DNA of 64,000 nt from Micromonospora sp. HK10 (GTDB lineage Bacteria; Actinomycetota; Actinomycetes; Mycobacteriales; Micromonosporaceae). Below the pieces are notes generated by a model that worked only from the letters and a program-made list of their open reading frames with translations, made no database searches and was not told the origin of the DNA. The stretch's first letter is position 1. The number at the start of each line of letters is the position of its first letter. The position numbers and the translations under genes were made by a program. The DNA lies in NCBI RefSeq assembly GCF_000982955.1, contig NZ_KQ058850.1:46537-110536 (forward strand). Direction: 5' to 3'. Below, one piece after another: positions 24,279 through 34,603 of this stretch.

Positions 24279-26552
24279 ATGAGCGACAACGACATCCGGG
24301 CCGGCGGCGGCTTTCCGCTGGCTCAGCTGGGGCGCGCCCTGACGACCGCCGGGACGCACGAGGACCCGGCCACCCGGCAGCGGGCGGAGCTGCGGATCGG
24401 GCGCTGGCGGCAGGTGGTGGCCGGCATGGCCGCGGGACGGCTGGACATCGGTTCGCGTACCCCCGTCAAGGGCCTGCCCGCCTGGGTGACGCCGGAGGTG
24501 CTGCACGGCGGGTTCGCGACCGGGGAGCCGGCGGCGGGCGGCCCGCTGCGCCCCGACGAGGCCGACCAGGCGCGGCGGCTGGGCCTGCCGGCCGAGCGCC
24601 GGGCGCTGTTCTGGTCCTGGTTGACCGACGCGGGCCTGGCCGAGCTGAGCGCGTTGCTCGACAGCGGCCGCTACCGGGTGGCGTACGCGGAGGAGGCGGC
24701 GCTGCCGGCGGTGGCGTGGCTGCTGCGTGCCGGCGACCGCGACGGCGCCCTGGCCGTGCTGGACGAGATCGCGCCGTTCGCCGACCGGCTGCGGTTCACG
24801 CCGGCCCCGGCCGACCAGCACGCCGGCGACCCGGACGTGGTCTACCGGCAGACGGCCGGCGAGGTGCGCCGGTCCCTGGAGCAGCGGCAGCCGAACGCGC
24901 GGATCGAGACGATGCGTGAGGCGCTGACGGTGTGGAATCCCTTCGCCGACGACCTGCTGGCGCTGTGGTGCGAGACCCGCGACGGTGACCGGGTCGGCGC
25001 GGTCACGCCGGACGGCTGGCTGCCGCGGGCCGGACAGCTGCTGGCCCGCTACCGGCGCCTCGCCGCCGAGCATCCGCGCTGCGGCAAGCATCGCAACCGG
25101 AAGAGCAACATCGGCGTGCTGCGGAGCGCGCTGGAGCGGCGCGTGGCCGGCGCGGAGCTGACGCCGCGCGAGCGTGGCCTGGTGCAAAGCGTCGTCGACG
25201 CGATGCTGCGCAAGCGCGGCCGCCCGGGCAGTCCCGAGCACGCGGCGCGCCGCGAGCAGCAGGCCCGCGAGGCGGCGCTGCCCCGCCACCATCAGCTCGC
25301 GCGGCTGGTCGCCGTCCGGCTGGCCGCCCTGCCGCAGGACACCGGCATCGCCGACGTCGAGACCGTGCTGCGCCCGGTCGACGCCGGCGAGGCCCGGTCG
25401 GCGGGTGCGGTGGCGGGCTGGCCGGTGCCCCACCCGGTCGCGCGGATGGTGTCGCGTGCCGCCGCCGGCACCCTGGAGCAGCTGATCGACCGTGGCGTCA
25501 TCGCCTCGGCGGAGGAGCTGGCCCGGCTCACCCCGCGGCTCGCGGCGGCGACCGCGGCCTCGGCATACCCGGACCCGGCCCTGCGCGTCCTGATGGACGC
25601 CACCTACCGCGCCTTCCGGGATCGCCGCTCCCTGTTGCTGCTGAACCTGGAGCATCAGGTACGCCTGGCCGAGCTGCCCTGGGTCCGGGCGGTCGCTTCC
25701 GCCCGGTTGGATACCAGCGACACCCGCGACCGGGCGACGCGCACCCTGGTCCGGCTGGCCTCCGCGGCGGTCCGCGGGTTCCCGGCCACGGTGCTGCCCA
25801 ACCCGCTCGTCGGTGAGCTGGCGGCGCTGTCGAAGCAGGCGAACCGGCAGCTGCCGTGGGTCGAGGAGCTCGCGGCGGACATCTTCATGGGCACGTTCTC
25901 GGCGAAGTTCCTCCAGGCGGCCACCCTCGCCGGCGGGTGGCTCGCGGACAGCCCGTACGCGCGGTACTACGACATCGACTACCCGGCCATCGCCGCGATC
26001 GACGACGCCGGCAGCCGGCTGATCGGGCGGCCCCGGACCTCGGACGCCTTCGACCGGCTGTGCCGTGGTCGGGCCGGCACCTCCGGCAAGCGGCTGTGGT
26101 CGAGCGTCGCCGCCAACGGGATGATCATCGAGCAGGCGCAGATCCTGACCACCCACAACCTGGCCACCATCGTCGAGCTGGGTGTCGACCTGCCCGCGGC
26201 GGACCTCGCGGAACGCTGCCTGGACACCGTGCTGCGGTTGACCGAGCGCCTCCGGCACAACCCTCGTCCACTGGGGACCGTCAAGAACATCGCGTACGCG
26301 TGGCGGCAGATGCTGTTCTTCCTGTCGCTGTCCGCAGGGAAGGAGCAGACGGCCTTCCCGGCCTTCGCCGAGCAGCAACTGTCCACCCAGCCCGATTTCG
26401 TGCGGGCCCGGGCAGCGCCGGCGGTCGCCGGCCTCGCGCACGTCATCAGTGGTGGCACGTTCGACGCGGACGGCCGGGCCGGCGTCGGCCGGCGGCTGCT
26501 CGGTTGGTCCACGACGGAGCACTGGCTGCTCGCCCCGGGGCCTCGGGGCTGA
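24279..26552 (+). CDS. large protein of unknown function behind a tRNA-like leader
   Basis: A 757-residue soluble, mostly helical protein that I do not recognise. The N-terminal 100 residues contain GGFPLAQLGRALTTAGTHED and GLPAWVTPEVLHGGFATG; the middle is rich in Arg and Ala; the C-terminal third has NGMIIEQAQILTTHNLATIV and RHNPRPLGTVKNIAYAWRQM. No Walker motif, zinc site, signal peptide or membrane segment is visible. ATG at 24279 is chosen because the frame starts cleanly there, but there is no Shine-Dalgarno sequence: the preceding 73 bases fold as a tRNA-like cloverleaf. Alternatives are an internal start or leaderless-type initiation after RNA processing. It is followed by an unrelated MFS gene 113 bases downstream. 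Confidence 0.75.
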   Translation: MSDNDIRAGGGFPLAQLGRALTTAGTHEDPATRQRAELRIGRWRQVVAGMAAGRLDIGSRTPVKGLPAWVTPEVLHGGFATGEPAAGGPLRPDEADQARRLGLPAERRALFWSWLTDAGLAELSALLDSGRYRVAYAEEAALPAVAWLLRAGDRDGALAVLDEIAPFADRLRFTPAPADQHAGDPDVVYRQTAGEVRRSLEQRQPNARIETMREALTVWNPFADDLLALWCETRDGDRVGAVTPDGWLPRAGQLLARYRRLAAEHPRCGKHRNRKSNIGVLRSALERRVAGAELTPRERGLVQSVVDAMLRKRGRPGSPEHAARREQQAREAALPRHHQLARLVAVRLAALPQDTGIADVETVLRPVDAGEARSAGAVAGWPVPHPVARMVSRAAAGTLEQLIDRGVIASAEELARLTPRLAAATAASAYPDPALRVLMDATYRAFRDRRSLLLLNLEHQVRLAELPWVRAVASARLDTSDTRDRATRTLVRLASAAVRGFPATVLPNPLVGELAALSKQANRQLPWVEELAADIFMGTFSAKFLQAATLAGGWLADSPYARYYDIDYPAIAAIDDAGSRLIGRPRTSDAFDRLCRGRAGTSGKRLWSSVAANGMIIEQAQILTTHNLATIVELGVDLPAADLAERCLDTVLRLTERLRHNPRPLGTVKNIAYAWRQMLFFLSLSAGKEQTAFPAFAEQQLSTQPDFVRARAAPAVAGLAHVISGGTFDADGRAGVGRRLLGWSTTEHWLLAPGPRG

Positions 26553-26665
26553 GGTTCGGCGCCGCCGAAGGTGATGCGCTGTCCGTCGGTCGCTGCGCTG
26601 CGCGTGCTTTCCCGGCCACGCGAGCGGGTAGGGGACGCAGAGGCCGACGGAGGGGGACGACGACC

Positions 26666-27892
26666 ATGACCGACACCTCGACGCAGCAGCAGACGGGGGA
26701 GCCGCCCGCCCCGCCGGTGCCCCGGTCGGCCGTGCGGGCCCGCCGCTCGGTGCTGCTGCTCTTCGTCATCATGGGCCTGGCCATCGGCGGCTGGTCCGCC
26801 CGCGTGCCGGACGTCCGGCACGCGGTCGGCGTCGGCAACACCGGCTGGGGACTGGCCAACATCGCCACCAACGCGGGGGAGCTGGTCTCCCTGGTCGTGG
26901 TCGCGGTGCTGATCAGCCGGATCAACACCCGCCGGCTGGCGTTGGCCGGTGCGGCGCTGATCCTGGTCAACGCGCCGCTGCTGGCCGCGTCCAGCACCAT
27001 GGTGGCGCTGATCGCCGGGCTCGCCGTGTGGGGCTTCGCGGCCAACCTGCTGGCCACCCCGATGAACGCCCAGTCGGTCGAGGTGCAGAAGCGCTACGGG
27101 CGACCGATCCTGTCCACGTTCCACGCCGGGTTCAGCATCGGCATGCTGATCGGCGGCCTCTGCGGCACGGCGGCCGCCGCGGTCGGGCTGTCCCCGTCGG
27201 CGCAGATGGCGATCACCAGCGTCCTGCTGGGAGCGTTGCTGGTCGGCACCCACCGCTGGCTGCCGGACACGCCCCGGCAGGAGACGAAGGACGGGGAGGC
27301 CCGCCGCCGGCTGCGGGACCGGTTCACCCCGCAACTGCTGCTGCTCGCGGCGATCGCGTTCCTCGCCTCGTTCGTCGAGATGGCCGGCGCGCAGTGGAGC
27401 GCGCTGTACGCCACCGAGGTCGCCGGTGCCGCCGCGGTGCTGGCCGCCGCCACCTACACCTGCCTGTCGCTGGCCGCCACCGTCGCCCGGCTGGTCGGTG
27501 ACCGGCTGGCCGGTCGGGTCGGGCGGGTCCGCTTCGTCCGGCTGTCCGCGCTGGTCGCCACCGTCGGTGTGGCGCTGCCGGTGGCGTACCCCCAGCCGGC
27601 CGCGGTCATGGCCGGCTTCGGGCTGCTCGGCTTCGGCCTGGCCTGCGTGACGCCGACGGTGCTCGGCTTCGCCGGCGACCAGCCCGGCCTGACCTCCGGC
27701 GAGGGGGTCTCCGTGGTGGCGATGGGCCAGTGGCCGGGGGCGTTGCTCGCGGCGCCGGTGATCGGGCTGCTCGCCGGTGCGCTGGACCTGCGCACCGCGT
27801 TCGTGGTGGTGGCGGTGCTGGCGCTGGTGATCGTGGCGTTGATCGGCCGGGTCCGGGCGGCGGCGCTGCCGAGCGAGGCGGCACAACCCTAG
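26666..27892 (+). CDS. MFS transporter
   Basis: A 408-residue protein with about 12 membrane segments. It begins after a 27-residue cytoplasmic lead with SVLLLFVIMGLAIGGWSARV, a typical first helix of the sugar/drug-type MFS subgroup related to FucP/YbjJ (WSARVPDVR). A GHW-like AFLASFVEMAGAQWSALY helix lies in the middle. A charged central loop (DTPRQETKDGEARRRLRDR) divides the two halves. ATG at 26666 follows GGAGGGGGACG. The substrate is unknown. It converges with the MerR gene with a 4-base CTAG overlap at the stops. Confidence 0.88.
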   Translation: MTDTSTQQQTGEPPAPPVPRSAVRARRSVLLLFVIMGLAIGGWSARVPDVRHAVGVGNTGWGLANIATNAGELVSLVVVAVLISRINTRRLALAGAALILVNAPLLAASSTMVALIAGLAVWGFAANLLATPMNAQSVEVQKRYGRPILSTFHAGFSIGMLIGGLCGTAAAAVGLSPSAQMAITSVLLGALLVGTHRWLPDTPRQETKDGEARRRLRDRFTPQLLLLAAIAFLASFVEMAGAQWSALYATEVAGAAAVLAAATYTCLSLAATVARLVGDRLAGRVGRVRFVRLSALVATVGVALPVAYPQPAAVMAGFGLLGFGLACVTPTVLGFAGDQPGLTSGEGVSVVAMGQWPGALLAAPVIGLLAGALDLRTAFVVVAVLALVIVALIGRVRAAALPSEAAQP

Positions 27893-28680
27893 GACACGGG
27901 CGGCCGGTCGGGCGGCTCCGGCAGCCGTTCCATCCGGTTCCACCCCGACCAGCCGCGCTCGCGCATCAGCGCCCGCAGCCGATCCGTGCGTGGGTCGTGC
28001 TCGGCGGCCAGCGCGTCCAGCAGGTCCGGCAGGTCGTCCAGCGGCTCCTCCTCGGCGACCATGTCCCCCGAGCGGTACGCCTGCTCGGCCAGGGCGACCA
28101 TGATGTCGGCCGCCTCCACCAACAGATCCTCCTGGGTCGTGTCGCTGTCGAAGATCTCGGACAGTACCCGGTAGAGCCGGACCACCTGCGGGTCCTCGAG
28201 CTGCGCCAGCTTCACCGGCATCCACTCGACGACCCGGTCGGGCCGGCGTGCCGCGACCAGGATCCACCCGTCCCGTTCGGCCGCCACCATCCGCTTCGAC
28301 GCCCCGACCTCCCGGAGCCGGTCGAGGTACGCGGCCACCTCCGGGGGCAGCGCCAGGCCGTTCCCGGCGGTGAGCTGCGCGATCTGCGTGCGGCTGGCCT
28401 GCAACCGGTCGATCTCGTCGCGCAGCTGCCGGTCGATCCGCCGCACCGCCTCGGCGAAGGTGGCCGCGTCGGCCTCGAGCATCCGGCTGATCTGCGCCAG
28501 CGGCACGCCGGCGTCGGCGAGGGTGCGGATCTTGATGAGGGACACGACCGCCGTCGCGCCGTACCGCCGGTAGCCCGAGGAGTCCCGTTCCGGCTCGGGC
28601 AGCAGCCCGATCTGGTGGTAGTGCCGCACCGCGCGCACGGTGACCCCGGCGTACGAGGCCAGTTGCCCGATCGTCAGCAT
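27889..28680 (-). CDS. MerR-family transcriptional regulator
   Basis: A 263-residue MerR protein. The N-terminal winged HTH is at residues 1-70 (LTIGQLASYAGVTVRAVRHY, GLLPEPERDSSGYRRY), followed by a coiled-coil dimerisation helix and a C-terminal domain of about 130 residues that may bind a drug. It is the third gene of the ABC exporter operon: its ATG lies 33 bases after the permease stop. The promoter of that operon has a dyad between widely spaced -35 and -10 boxes, the geometry MerR proteins act on, so it probably controls its own operon. Confidence 0.9.
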   Translation of the reverse strand: MLTIGQLASYAGVTVRAVRHYHQIGLLPEPERDSSGYRRYGATAVVSLIKIRTLADAGVPLAQISRMLEADAATFAEAVRRIDRQLRDEIDRLQASRTQIAQLTAGNGLALPPEVAAYLDRLREVGASKRMVAAERDGWILVAARRPDRVVEWMPVKLAQLEDPQVVRLYRVLSEIFDSDTTQEDLLVEAADIMVALAEQAYRSGDMVAEEEPLDDLPDLLDALAAEHDPRTDRLRALMRERGWSGWNRMERLPEPPDRPPVS

Positions 28681-28713
28681 GCGGTAGATCCTGCCCTCAC
28701 TCGTCCGGGCCGG

Positions 28714-29475
28714 TCAGGAAATTTTGCGCCGATAGGCGAGCACGGCGAGCGTGTAGCCGACGACCAGGATGCCGGCGCACCAGGCCAGGGCGGTCCAGAT
28801 GTCGGCGCCGACCGGCTGCTGGGCGAAGAGCGCCCGGATCCCGTTGACGATCGCGGTGACCGGCTGGTGCTCGGCGAACGCGCGCACCGGGCCGGGCATG
28901 GACTCGGTGGGTACGAAGGCCGAACTGACGAACGGCAGGAAGATGAGCGGGTAACCGAAGGCGCTCGCCCCGTCGAGGGACTTCGCGGTCAGCCCGGGGA
29001 TCACGGCGAGCCAGGTCAGCGCCAGGGTGAACAGGACCATCACGCCGGCCACCGCGAGCCACCCCAGCACGCTCGCCCCGGTGCGGAAACCCATGACGAG
29101 AGCGACGCCGACGACGACCACGAGCGAGATCAGGTTGGCCACCAGCGAGGTCAGCACGTGCGCCCACAGCAGGGACGAGCGGGCGATCGGCATGGACTGG
29201 AAGCGGTCGAAGATGCCGCCCTGGATGTCCAGGAAGAGCCGGTAGGCGGTGTAGGAGATGCCGGACGCGACCGTCATGATCAGGATTCCGGGCAGCAGGT
29301 AGTTCACGTACGAGTCGGAGCCGGTCTGGATCGCGCCGCCGAAGACGTAGACGAAGAGCAGCAGGAAGGCGATCGGCATGATCGCGGTGGTGATGATGGT
29401 GTCCGGGCTGCGGGCGATGTGGCGCAGCGAACGGCCCAGCAGGACGGCGGTGTCGCCGAGGAAGTGCGTGGTCAT
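28714..29475 (-). CDS. ABC-2 type exporter permease (DrrB-like)
   Basis: A 253-residue permease with six hydrophobic segments. It has the family blocks TIIMPIAFLLLFVYVFGGAI-like near residue 30, DIQGGIFDRFQSMPIARSSL near 85 and FLPFVSSAFVPTESMPGPVR near 185, as in DrrB-type drug exporters. The ATG overlaps the ATPase stop by four bases. With the ATPase upstream it forms an exporter for a hydrophobic or antibiotic-like compound, whose identity cannot be read. Confidence 0.9.
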   Translation of the reverse strand: MTTHFLGDTAVLLGRSLRHIARSPDTIITTAIMPIAFLLLFVYVFGGAIQTGSDSYVNYLLPGILIMTVASGISYTAYRLFLDIQGGIFDRFQSMPIARSSLLWAHVLTSLVANLISLVVVVGVALVMGFRTGASVLGWLAVAGVMVLFTLALTWLAVIPGLTAKSLDGASAFGYPLIFLPFVSSAFVPTESMPGPVRAFAEHQPVTAIVNGIRALFAQQPVGADIWTALAWCAGILVVGYTLAVLAYRRKIS

Positions 29476-30266
29476 CGGTTTTCCTTGTCGGTCCGGGCGC
29501 CGACGACGCTGAGGAAGACGTCCTCCAGGGTCGGCTGCTTTTCGACGTACTCGACCCGGGCGGGCGGGAGGAGCTGCTTGAGTTCCGCGAGGGTGCCGTT
29601 CACGATGATCCGGCCCTGGTGCAGGACGGCGATCCGGTCGGCGAGCTGCTCCGCCTCCTCGAGGTACTGCGTGGTGAGCAGCACCGTGGTGCCGCCCGCG
29701 GCCAGTTCCCGGACGGCCTGCCACACCTCGAGGCGCCCCTCCGGGTCCAGCCCGGTCGTCGGCTCGTCGAGGAAGATGACCGGCGGATCGCCGATGAGGC
29801 TCATCGCGATGTCGAGGCGGCGGCGCATGCCACCGGAGTAGGTGGCCACCCGTCGGCCGCCCGCCTCGGCCAGCGAGAAGCGCCGCAGCAGGTCGTCCGC
29901 GATCGGGCCCGGGTCCTTGAGGTGCCGGAGCCGGGCGACCAGGACGAGGTTCTCCCGCCCGGTGAGGATGGCGTCGACCGCCGCGAACTGGCCGGTGAGA
30001 CTGATGGAGCGGCGTACGTCGCCGGCCTGGGTGGCCACGTCGAACCCGGCGACCCGGGCGGTCCCCGCGTCGGCCTTGAGCAGCGTGGACAGAATCCGCA
30101 CCATCGTGGTCTTGCCCGCCCCGTTGGAGCCGAGCAGGGCGAAGATGCTGCCCCGCGCGACGTCGATGTCCACGCCGCGCAGCACCGTCAGATCCTTGAA
30201 CGATTTCTCCAGGCCGCGTACCTGGATGGCCGGCTCGTGGGCCGGATGTGTTGCCGGAACGCTCAT
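29472..30266 (-). CDS. ABC exporter ATP-binding protein (DrrA-like)
   Basis: A 264-residue ATPase. Walker A is GSNGAGKTTMVRIL at about residue 48, the signature is YSGGMRRRLDIAMSL, Walker B is IFLDEPTTGLDP, and the switch His is replaced in LLTTQYLEEAEQLADRIAVL, where Gln takes its place as in DrrA-type exporters. The C-terminal DrrA extension is short, with EKQPTLEDVFLSV. The start is ATG at 30266, at or very near the inferred transcription start; ATG at 30278 is in the -10 region and less likely. It forms an operon with the permease and the MerR gene. Confidence 0.93.
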   Translation of the reverse strand: MSVPATHPAHEPAIQVRGLEKSFKDLTVLRGVDIDVARGSIFALLGSNGAGKTTMVRILSTLLKADAGTARVAGFDVATQAGDVRRSISLTGQFAAVDAILTGRENLVLVARLRHLKDPGPIADDLLRRFSLAEAGGRRVATYSGGMRRRLDIAMSLIGDPPVIFLDEPTTGLDPEGRLEVWQAVRELAAGGTTVLLTTQYLEEAEQLADRIAVLHQGRIIVNGTLAELKQLLPPARVEYVEKQPTLEDVFLSVVGARTDKENR

Positions 30267-30273
30267 GCCAGCC

Positions 30274-30305
30274 AGCATGGAGGGTTGACGTAGCGTCAAG
30301 GTCAA
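30274..30305 (-). promoter_or_regulatory. MerR-type promoter of the ABC exporter operon
   Basis: On the minus strand TTGACC (30305-30300) and CATGCT (30279-30274) are 20 bp apart, longer than a normal 17-bp spacer. TTGACG and CGTCAA around a 3-base centre (30299-30285) form a dyad inside the spacer. This is the classic layout for MerR activation by DNA untwisting. Transcription would start at or next to the ATPase ATG, so the message is likely leaderless. Confidence 0.65.
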
Positions 30306-30351
30306 GCCGCGGTGCGGGCCGGATTCGTCGGGGTGCCGCCGGTCGGGCCGG

Positions 30352-31046
<695 letters not shown>

Positions 31047-31050
<4 letters not shown>

Positions 31051-33599
31051 TCCGGCGGCCCTTCCGCGCTCGTCGGTGCGGCAGCGGGCAGTCGGAGCAC
31101 CATGGTGAGGCCGCCGCCGGGGGTGGTCTCGGGGGTGATGCTGCCACCCATCGCCTCGGCGAGGCCGCGGGACAGCGCCAGTCCGAGGCCGACGCCGGTG
31201 GTGTTGTCCCGGTCGCCGAGCCGCTGGAACGGCAGGAAGACGTGCTCCCACTGGTCCTCGGGGATGCCGGGGCCGGTGTCGATGACCCGCAGCTCGACCT
31301 GCCCGGCGTGCGCGCTGGCGGTGATGGTGGGCGGCCGGTCGGGTGGGCTGTGGCGCAGCGCGTTGGCGACGATGTTGACCAGGACCCGCTCGACCAGGCC
31401 CGGGTCGGCGTGCGCGGCGGGCAGGTCGGCCGGGATGTCGGTGGTGACGTCGGTGGCGGGCGGGCCCAGCTCGTCCAGGGCGCGGGGCACGACGTCCTCC
31501 ATGCCGACGGGCACGGCGGTGACGCCGAGCGCCCCGGCCTGGAGCCGGCTCATGTCGAGCAGGTTCGCGACGAGGCGGCCGAGCCGGTCGAGGGACTCGT
31601 CGGCGGTGGCCAGCAGTTCTGCCTGGTCGTCGGAATCGAAGTCGATGTCGGGGCTGCGCAGGCTGGACACCGCGGCCTTGGCGGAGGCCAGCGGCGTACG
31701 CAGGTCGTGGCTGACCGCGGCGAGCAGTGCGGTGCGCATCCGGTCGGCCTCGGCCAGCGGCCGGGCGGTGGCCGCCTCCTCGGCGAGGCGTTCCTGGCGC
31801 AGCGCGAGGGCGGCCTGCGCGGCGAACGCCTCGACCACCCGGCGGTCGGCGGCCTCCAGCCGCCGCCCGGACAGCACGACAGTGAGCCGGTCGTCCACCG
31901 GTACGGCGGTCTCGCCCGCGCTGGGGCTGCCGGGTGGCGCGTCGCCGACGCCGGCCACCACCCGCCACGCGCTCTCCTCGCGAGCCCGGGTGGGGCGGCC
32001 CTCGGCCCCGGCGGTCAGCTCGAGCACGCTGACCGCGCGCAGCCCGAAGGTCTCCCGGAGCTGGTCCAGCAGCGCGGGCAGCGGCCGTTCCCCGCGGAGC
32101 ACGCCGCCGGCCACGGTGGCGAGGGTCTGCGCGTCGGCGGACGCCCGTGCCGCCTCGCGGGTACGCCGGGCGGCCACGTCGACCACCCAGCTCACCGCGA
32201 CGGCCACGCCGACGAAGACGCCGAGGGCGAGCAGGTTGTCCGCCTCGGCGATGGTCAGGGTGTGGTACGGCGGGGCGAAGAACCAGTTGAGCAGCAGGGA
32301 GCCGCCGAGCGCGGCGACCAGCGCGGGCCACCGGCCACCGACCAGTGCCACCCCCACCACGCCGGCGAGGAAGAGCAGGATGTCGTTGGTCAGCGTGAGG
32401 TCCGGCAGGACCTGCAGCAGCGACGTGAGCAGCGGCAGGCCCAGCCCGGCGAGCGCGAACCCGAGCAGCCGGCGCCGGCGCGACAGCGCCGCCGGCACCC
32501 CGGCCGCCCGCCGGCCCCGGCCCGCCTGGGGATGGGTGACCAGGTGTACGTCGATGGCGCCGGACAGCGCCGTGGTGGTGACCCCGACGCCGCGGGAGAA
32601 CACCTGGGCGAAGCGACCGCGCCGGCTGGCGCCCAGTACGAGCTGGGTGGCGTTCACGCCGCGGGCGAACTCCAGCAGCGCGGCCGGGATGTCGGTGCCG
32701 AGCACCTGGTGGTAGGTGCCGCCCAGGCTCTCGGTGAGGACCCGCTGGCGGGCGAGCTGGGCGGGGTCGGCGCCGGCCAGGCCGTCGCTGCGGGCCACGT
32801 GCACGGCGAGCAGGTCGGCGCCCTTGCTGCGGGCGGCGATCCGGGCCGCCCGGCGGACGAGGGTTTCGCCCTCGGGGCCGCCGGTGAGCGCCACGACGAC
32901 CCGCTCCCGGGCCTCCCAGGTGGCGGAGATGCCCTGCTGGGCCCGGTACCGGTCGAGCTGCTCGTCGACCTTGTCGGCCAGCCAGAGCAGCGCCAACTCG
33001 CGCAGCGCGGTGAGGTTGCCGACCCGGAAGTAGTTGCCCAGCGCCGCGTCGATCTTGTCGGGGCGGTAGATGTTGCCGTGCGCCATCCGCCGCCGCAGCG
33101 CCTCCGGGGTCATGTCGACCAGTTCCACCTGCTCGGCGGCGCGTACGACCTCGTCGGGCACGGTCTCCCGCTGGGTGGTGCCGGTGATCTGGGCGACCAC
33201 GTCGTTGATCGACTCGAGGTGCTGGACGTTGACTGTCGACAGCACGCTAATCCCGGCGTCGAGGAGTTCCTGCACGTCGCGCCAGCGCTTGTCGTGCCGG
33301 CAACCTGGCACGTTGGTGTGCGCCAGCTCGTCGACCACCGCGACCTCGGGGCGGCGGGCGAGCAGCGCGTCGAGGTCCAGCTCGGTGAACTCGGCGCCCC
33401 GGTAGGTGATCGTGCGGCGGGGCACCTGCTCCAGGTCGCCGATCATGGCCGCGGTGTGCGGGCGGCCGTGCGTCTCGACCAGCCCGATCACCACGTCGGT
33501 GCCGCGCTCGGCGCGGCGCTGTGCCTCCTCCAGCATGGCGTAGGTCTTGCCCACGCCCGGGGCGGCGCCCAGATAGATGCGCAGTTCTCCGCGGGACAC
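31047..33599 (-). CDS. kdpD: sensor histidine kinase KdpD
   Basis: An 850-residue K+ sensor kinase. The N-terminal KdpD domain has a Walker A-like GAAPGVGKTYAMLEEAQRRA at residues 11-30. A Usp-type domain follows at about 245-365, then four membrane segments at about 385-480 (DUF4118), a GAF-like domain, and HisKA with His631 (AAVSHDLRTPLAS). HATPase_c has VLVNIVANALRHSP and GVGLGLALSRGLAEAMGG. The start is GTG at 33599. The gene is full length and fused as in the classical system, unlike actinobacteria with split or short forms. A gap of about 120 bases separates it from kdpC. Confidence 0.96.
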
Positions 33600-33682
33600 G
33601 CAGCCGATCCTTCCTGGTCACGGGGCCACTGGCGAGGCGGTCCGGCACACCGCCTCACCCGGCGGCGACCCGCCCGCCGGGC

Positions 33683-33706
33683 CGGGCCGGCACGACGGCC
33701 GGCCCG
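33683..33706. terminator. GC-rich hairpin between kdpC and kdpD
   Basis: CGGGCCGG (33683-33690) and CCGGCCCG (33699-33706) form a perfect 8-bp stem with an 8-base loop in the only sizable gap of the operon. It could partly terminate or stabilise RNA, so that the transporter genes are expressed above the sensor genes. There is no T-run. Confidence 0.4.
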
Positions 33707-33721
33707 ACCCGGGCACGGGGG

Positions 33722-34603
33722 TCAGCGGGCGGGGAACCGCTCGTCGAGGGCGAGGTTGAGGGCCAGCACGTTGACCGCCGGCTCGCCCAGGAAGCCCAGC
33801 GACCGGCCCGAGGTGTGCTGCTCGACCAGGCGACGGATCGCCGTCGGGTCCGCGCCCCGCTCCCGCGCCACCCGGGCCACCTGGATCTCGGCGTACGCCG
33901 GGCTGATGTGCGGGTCGAGGCCGCTGCCGCTGGCGGTGACTGCATCGGCGGGTACCGCCGGCTCGGCGGGGGCGTCGCCGCGGATCGGGGTGACGATCCC
34001 GCCGGCGGCCACGTAGTCGACGCCCGGCTCCGCCGGCACCACCGGCACGCCCCGGTAGGTGCTCAGGAACGGCGTGGCCGGGGCGGCCTGGTTGACGCTG
34101 ACCACCCGGGTGATCCGGCCGGTGAGCCCGTCGGCGCGGAACACCGCGAGCACCGCGCCGACGCCGTCCGCCGTGCAGTACGGGCGCCGCCCGTCGACCC
34201 CGTCGAGCTCACCGACGGCCCTGCTGCGCGCGCAGACCTGGGTGAGCAGGCTCGGCGTCGACTGCGCCGGGTCGGTGGCGATGGTGTCGACGACGCTTTC
34301 CGGGCCGAGGTTGCTGGCGGCTGTGGCGGTGGGGTCATAGCCGTCCCCGGCCGCCGAGGGGCGGGACTGGAAGTAGCGCGGGACGGGGTGGCCGTCGGCG
34401 TCGGTGAACGCCTGGCCGATCAGCGCGCTGCCGACCGGCGTGCCTCCGGCGCGGACGAGCGACCCGTCGGCCCGGTTGGCCAGGCCGGGGAGCCGGCCGA
34501 CGGCGACCAGGGCGAGCGGGTACGCCAGGCCGAGCAGGACGGTGAAGACCAGCAGCGCGCGCAGGGCGGCGAGGTGGTGGGCGAGCCAGGTGGGTAGGCG
34601 CAT
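33722..34603 (-). CDS. kdpC: K+-transporting ATPase subunit KdpC
   Basis: A 293-residue subunit, longer than the approximately 190 residues of E. coli KdpC. A single N-terminal membrane segment (RALLVFTVLLGLAYPLALVA) is followed by the periplasmic domain with GSALIGQAFTDADGHPVPRY, FQSRPSAAGDGYDP, TASGSGLDPHISPAYAEIQV and VNVLALNLALDERF. An insertion of about 100 residues (about 130-230, with QTVCARSR-like and AVSVNQAAPATPF parts) explains the extra length and is common in actinobacteria. KdpC stabilises the complex. ATG at 34603 overlaps the kdpB stop by one base. Confidence 0.95.
   Translation of the reverse strand: MRLPTWLAHHLAALRALLVFTVLLGLAYPLALVAVGRLPGLANRADGSLVRAGGTPVGSALIGQAFTDADGHPVPRYFQSRPSAAGDGYDPTATAASNLGPESVVDTIATDPAQSTPSLLTQVCARSRAVGELDGVDGRRPYCTADGVGAVLAVFRADGLTGRITRVVSVNQAAPATPFLSTYRGVPVVPAEPGVDYVAAGGIVTPIRGDAPAEPAVPADAVTASGSGLDPHISPAYAEIQVARVARERGADPTAIRRLVEQHTSGRSLGFLGEPAVNVLALNLALDERFPAR

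Noticed and set aside
24216..26522. 768-residue minus-strand frame opposite the unknown 757-residue gene
   Set aside because: Translation is Arg/Gly/Gln-rich without structure; codon-position GC favours the plus strand.
33600..33721. additional gene between kdpD and kdpC
   Set aside because: Only a GC-rich hairpin is visible; no frame with a start and coding character.
31242..34016. 924-residue plus-strand frame over kdpD and kdpC
   Set aside because: Shadow frame; kdpC and kdpD are clear on the other strand.
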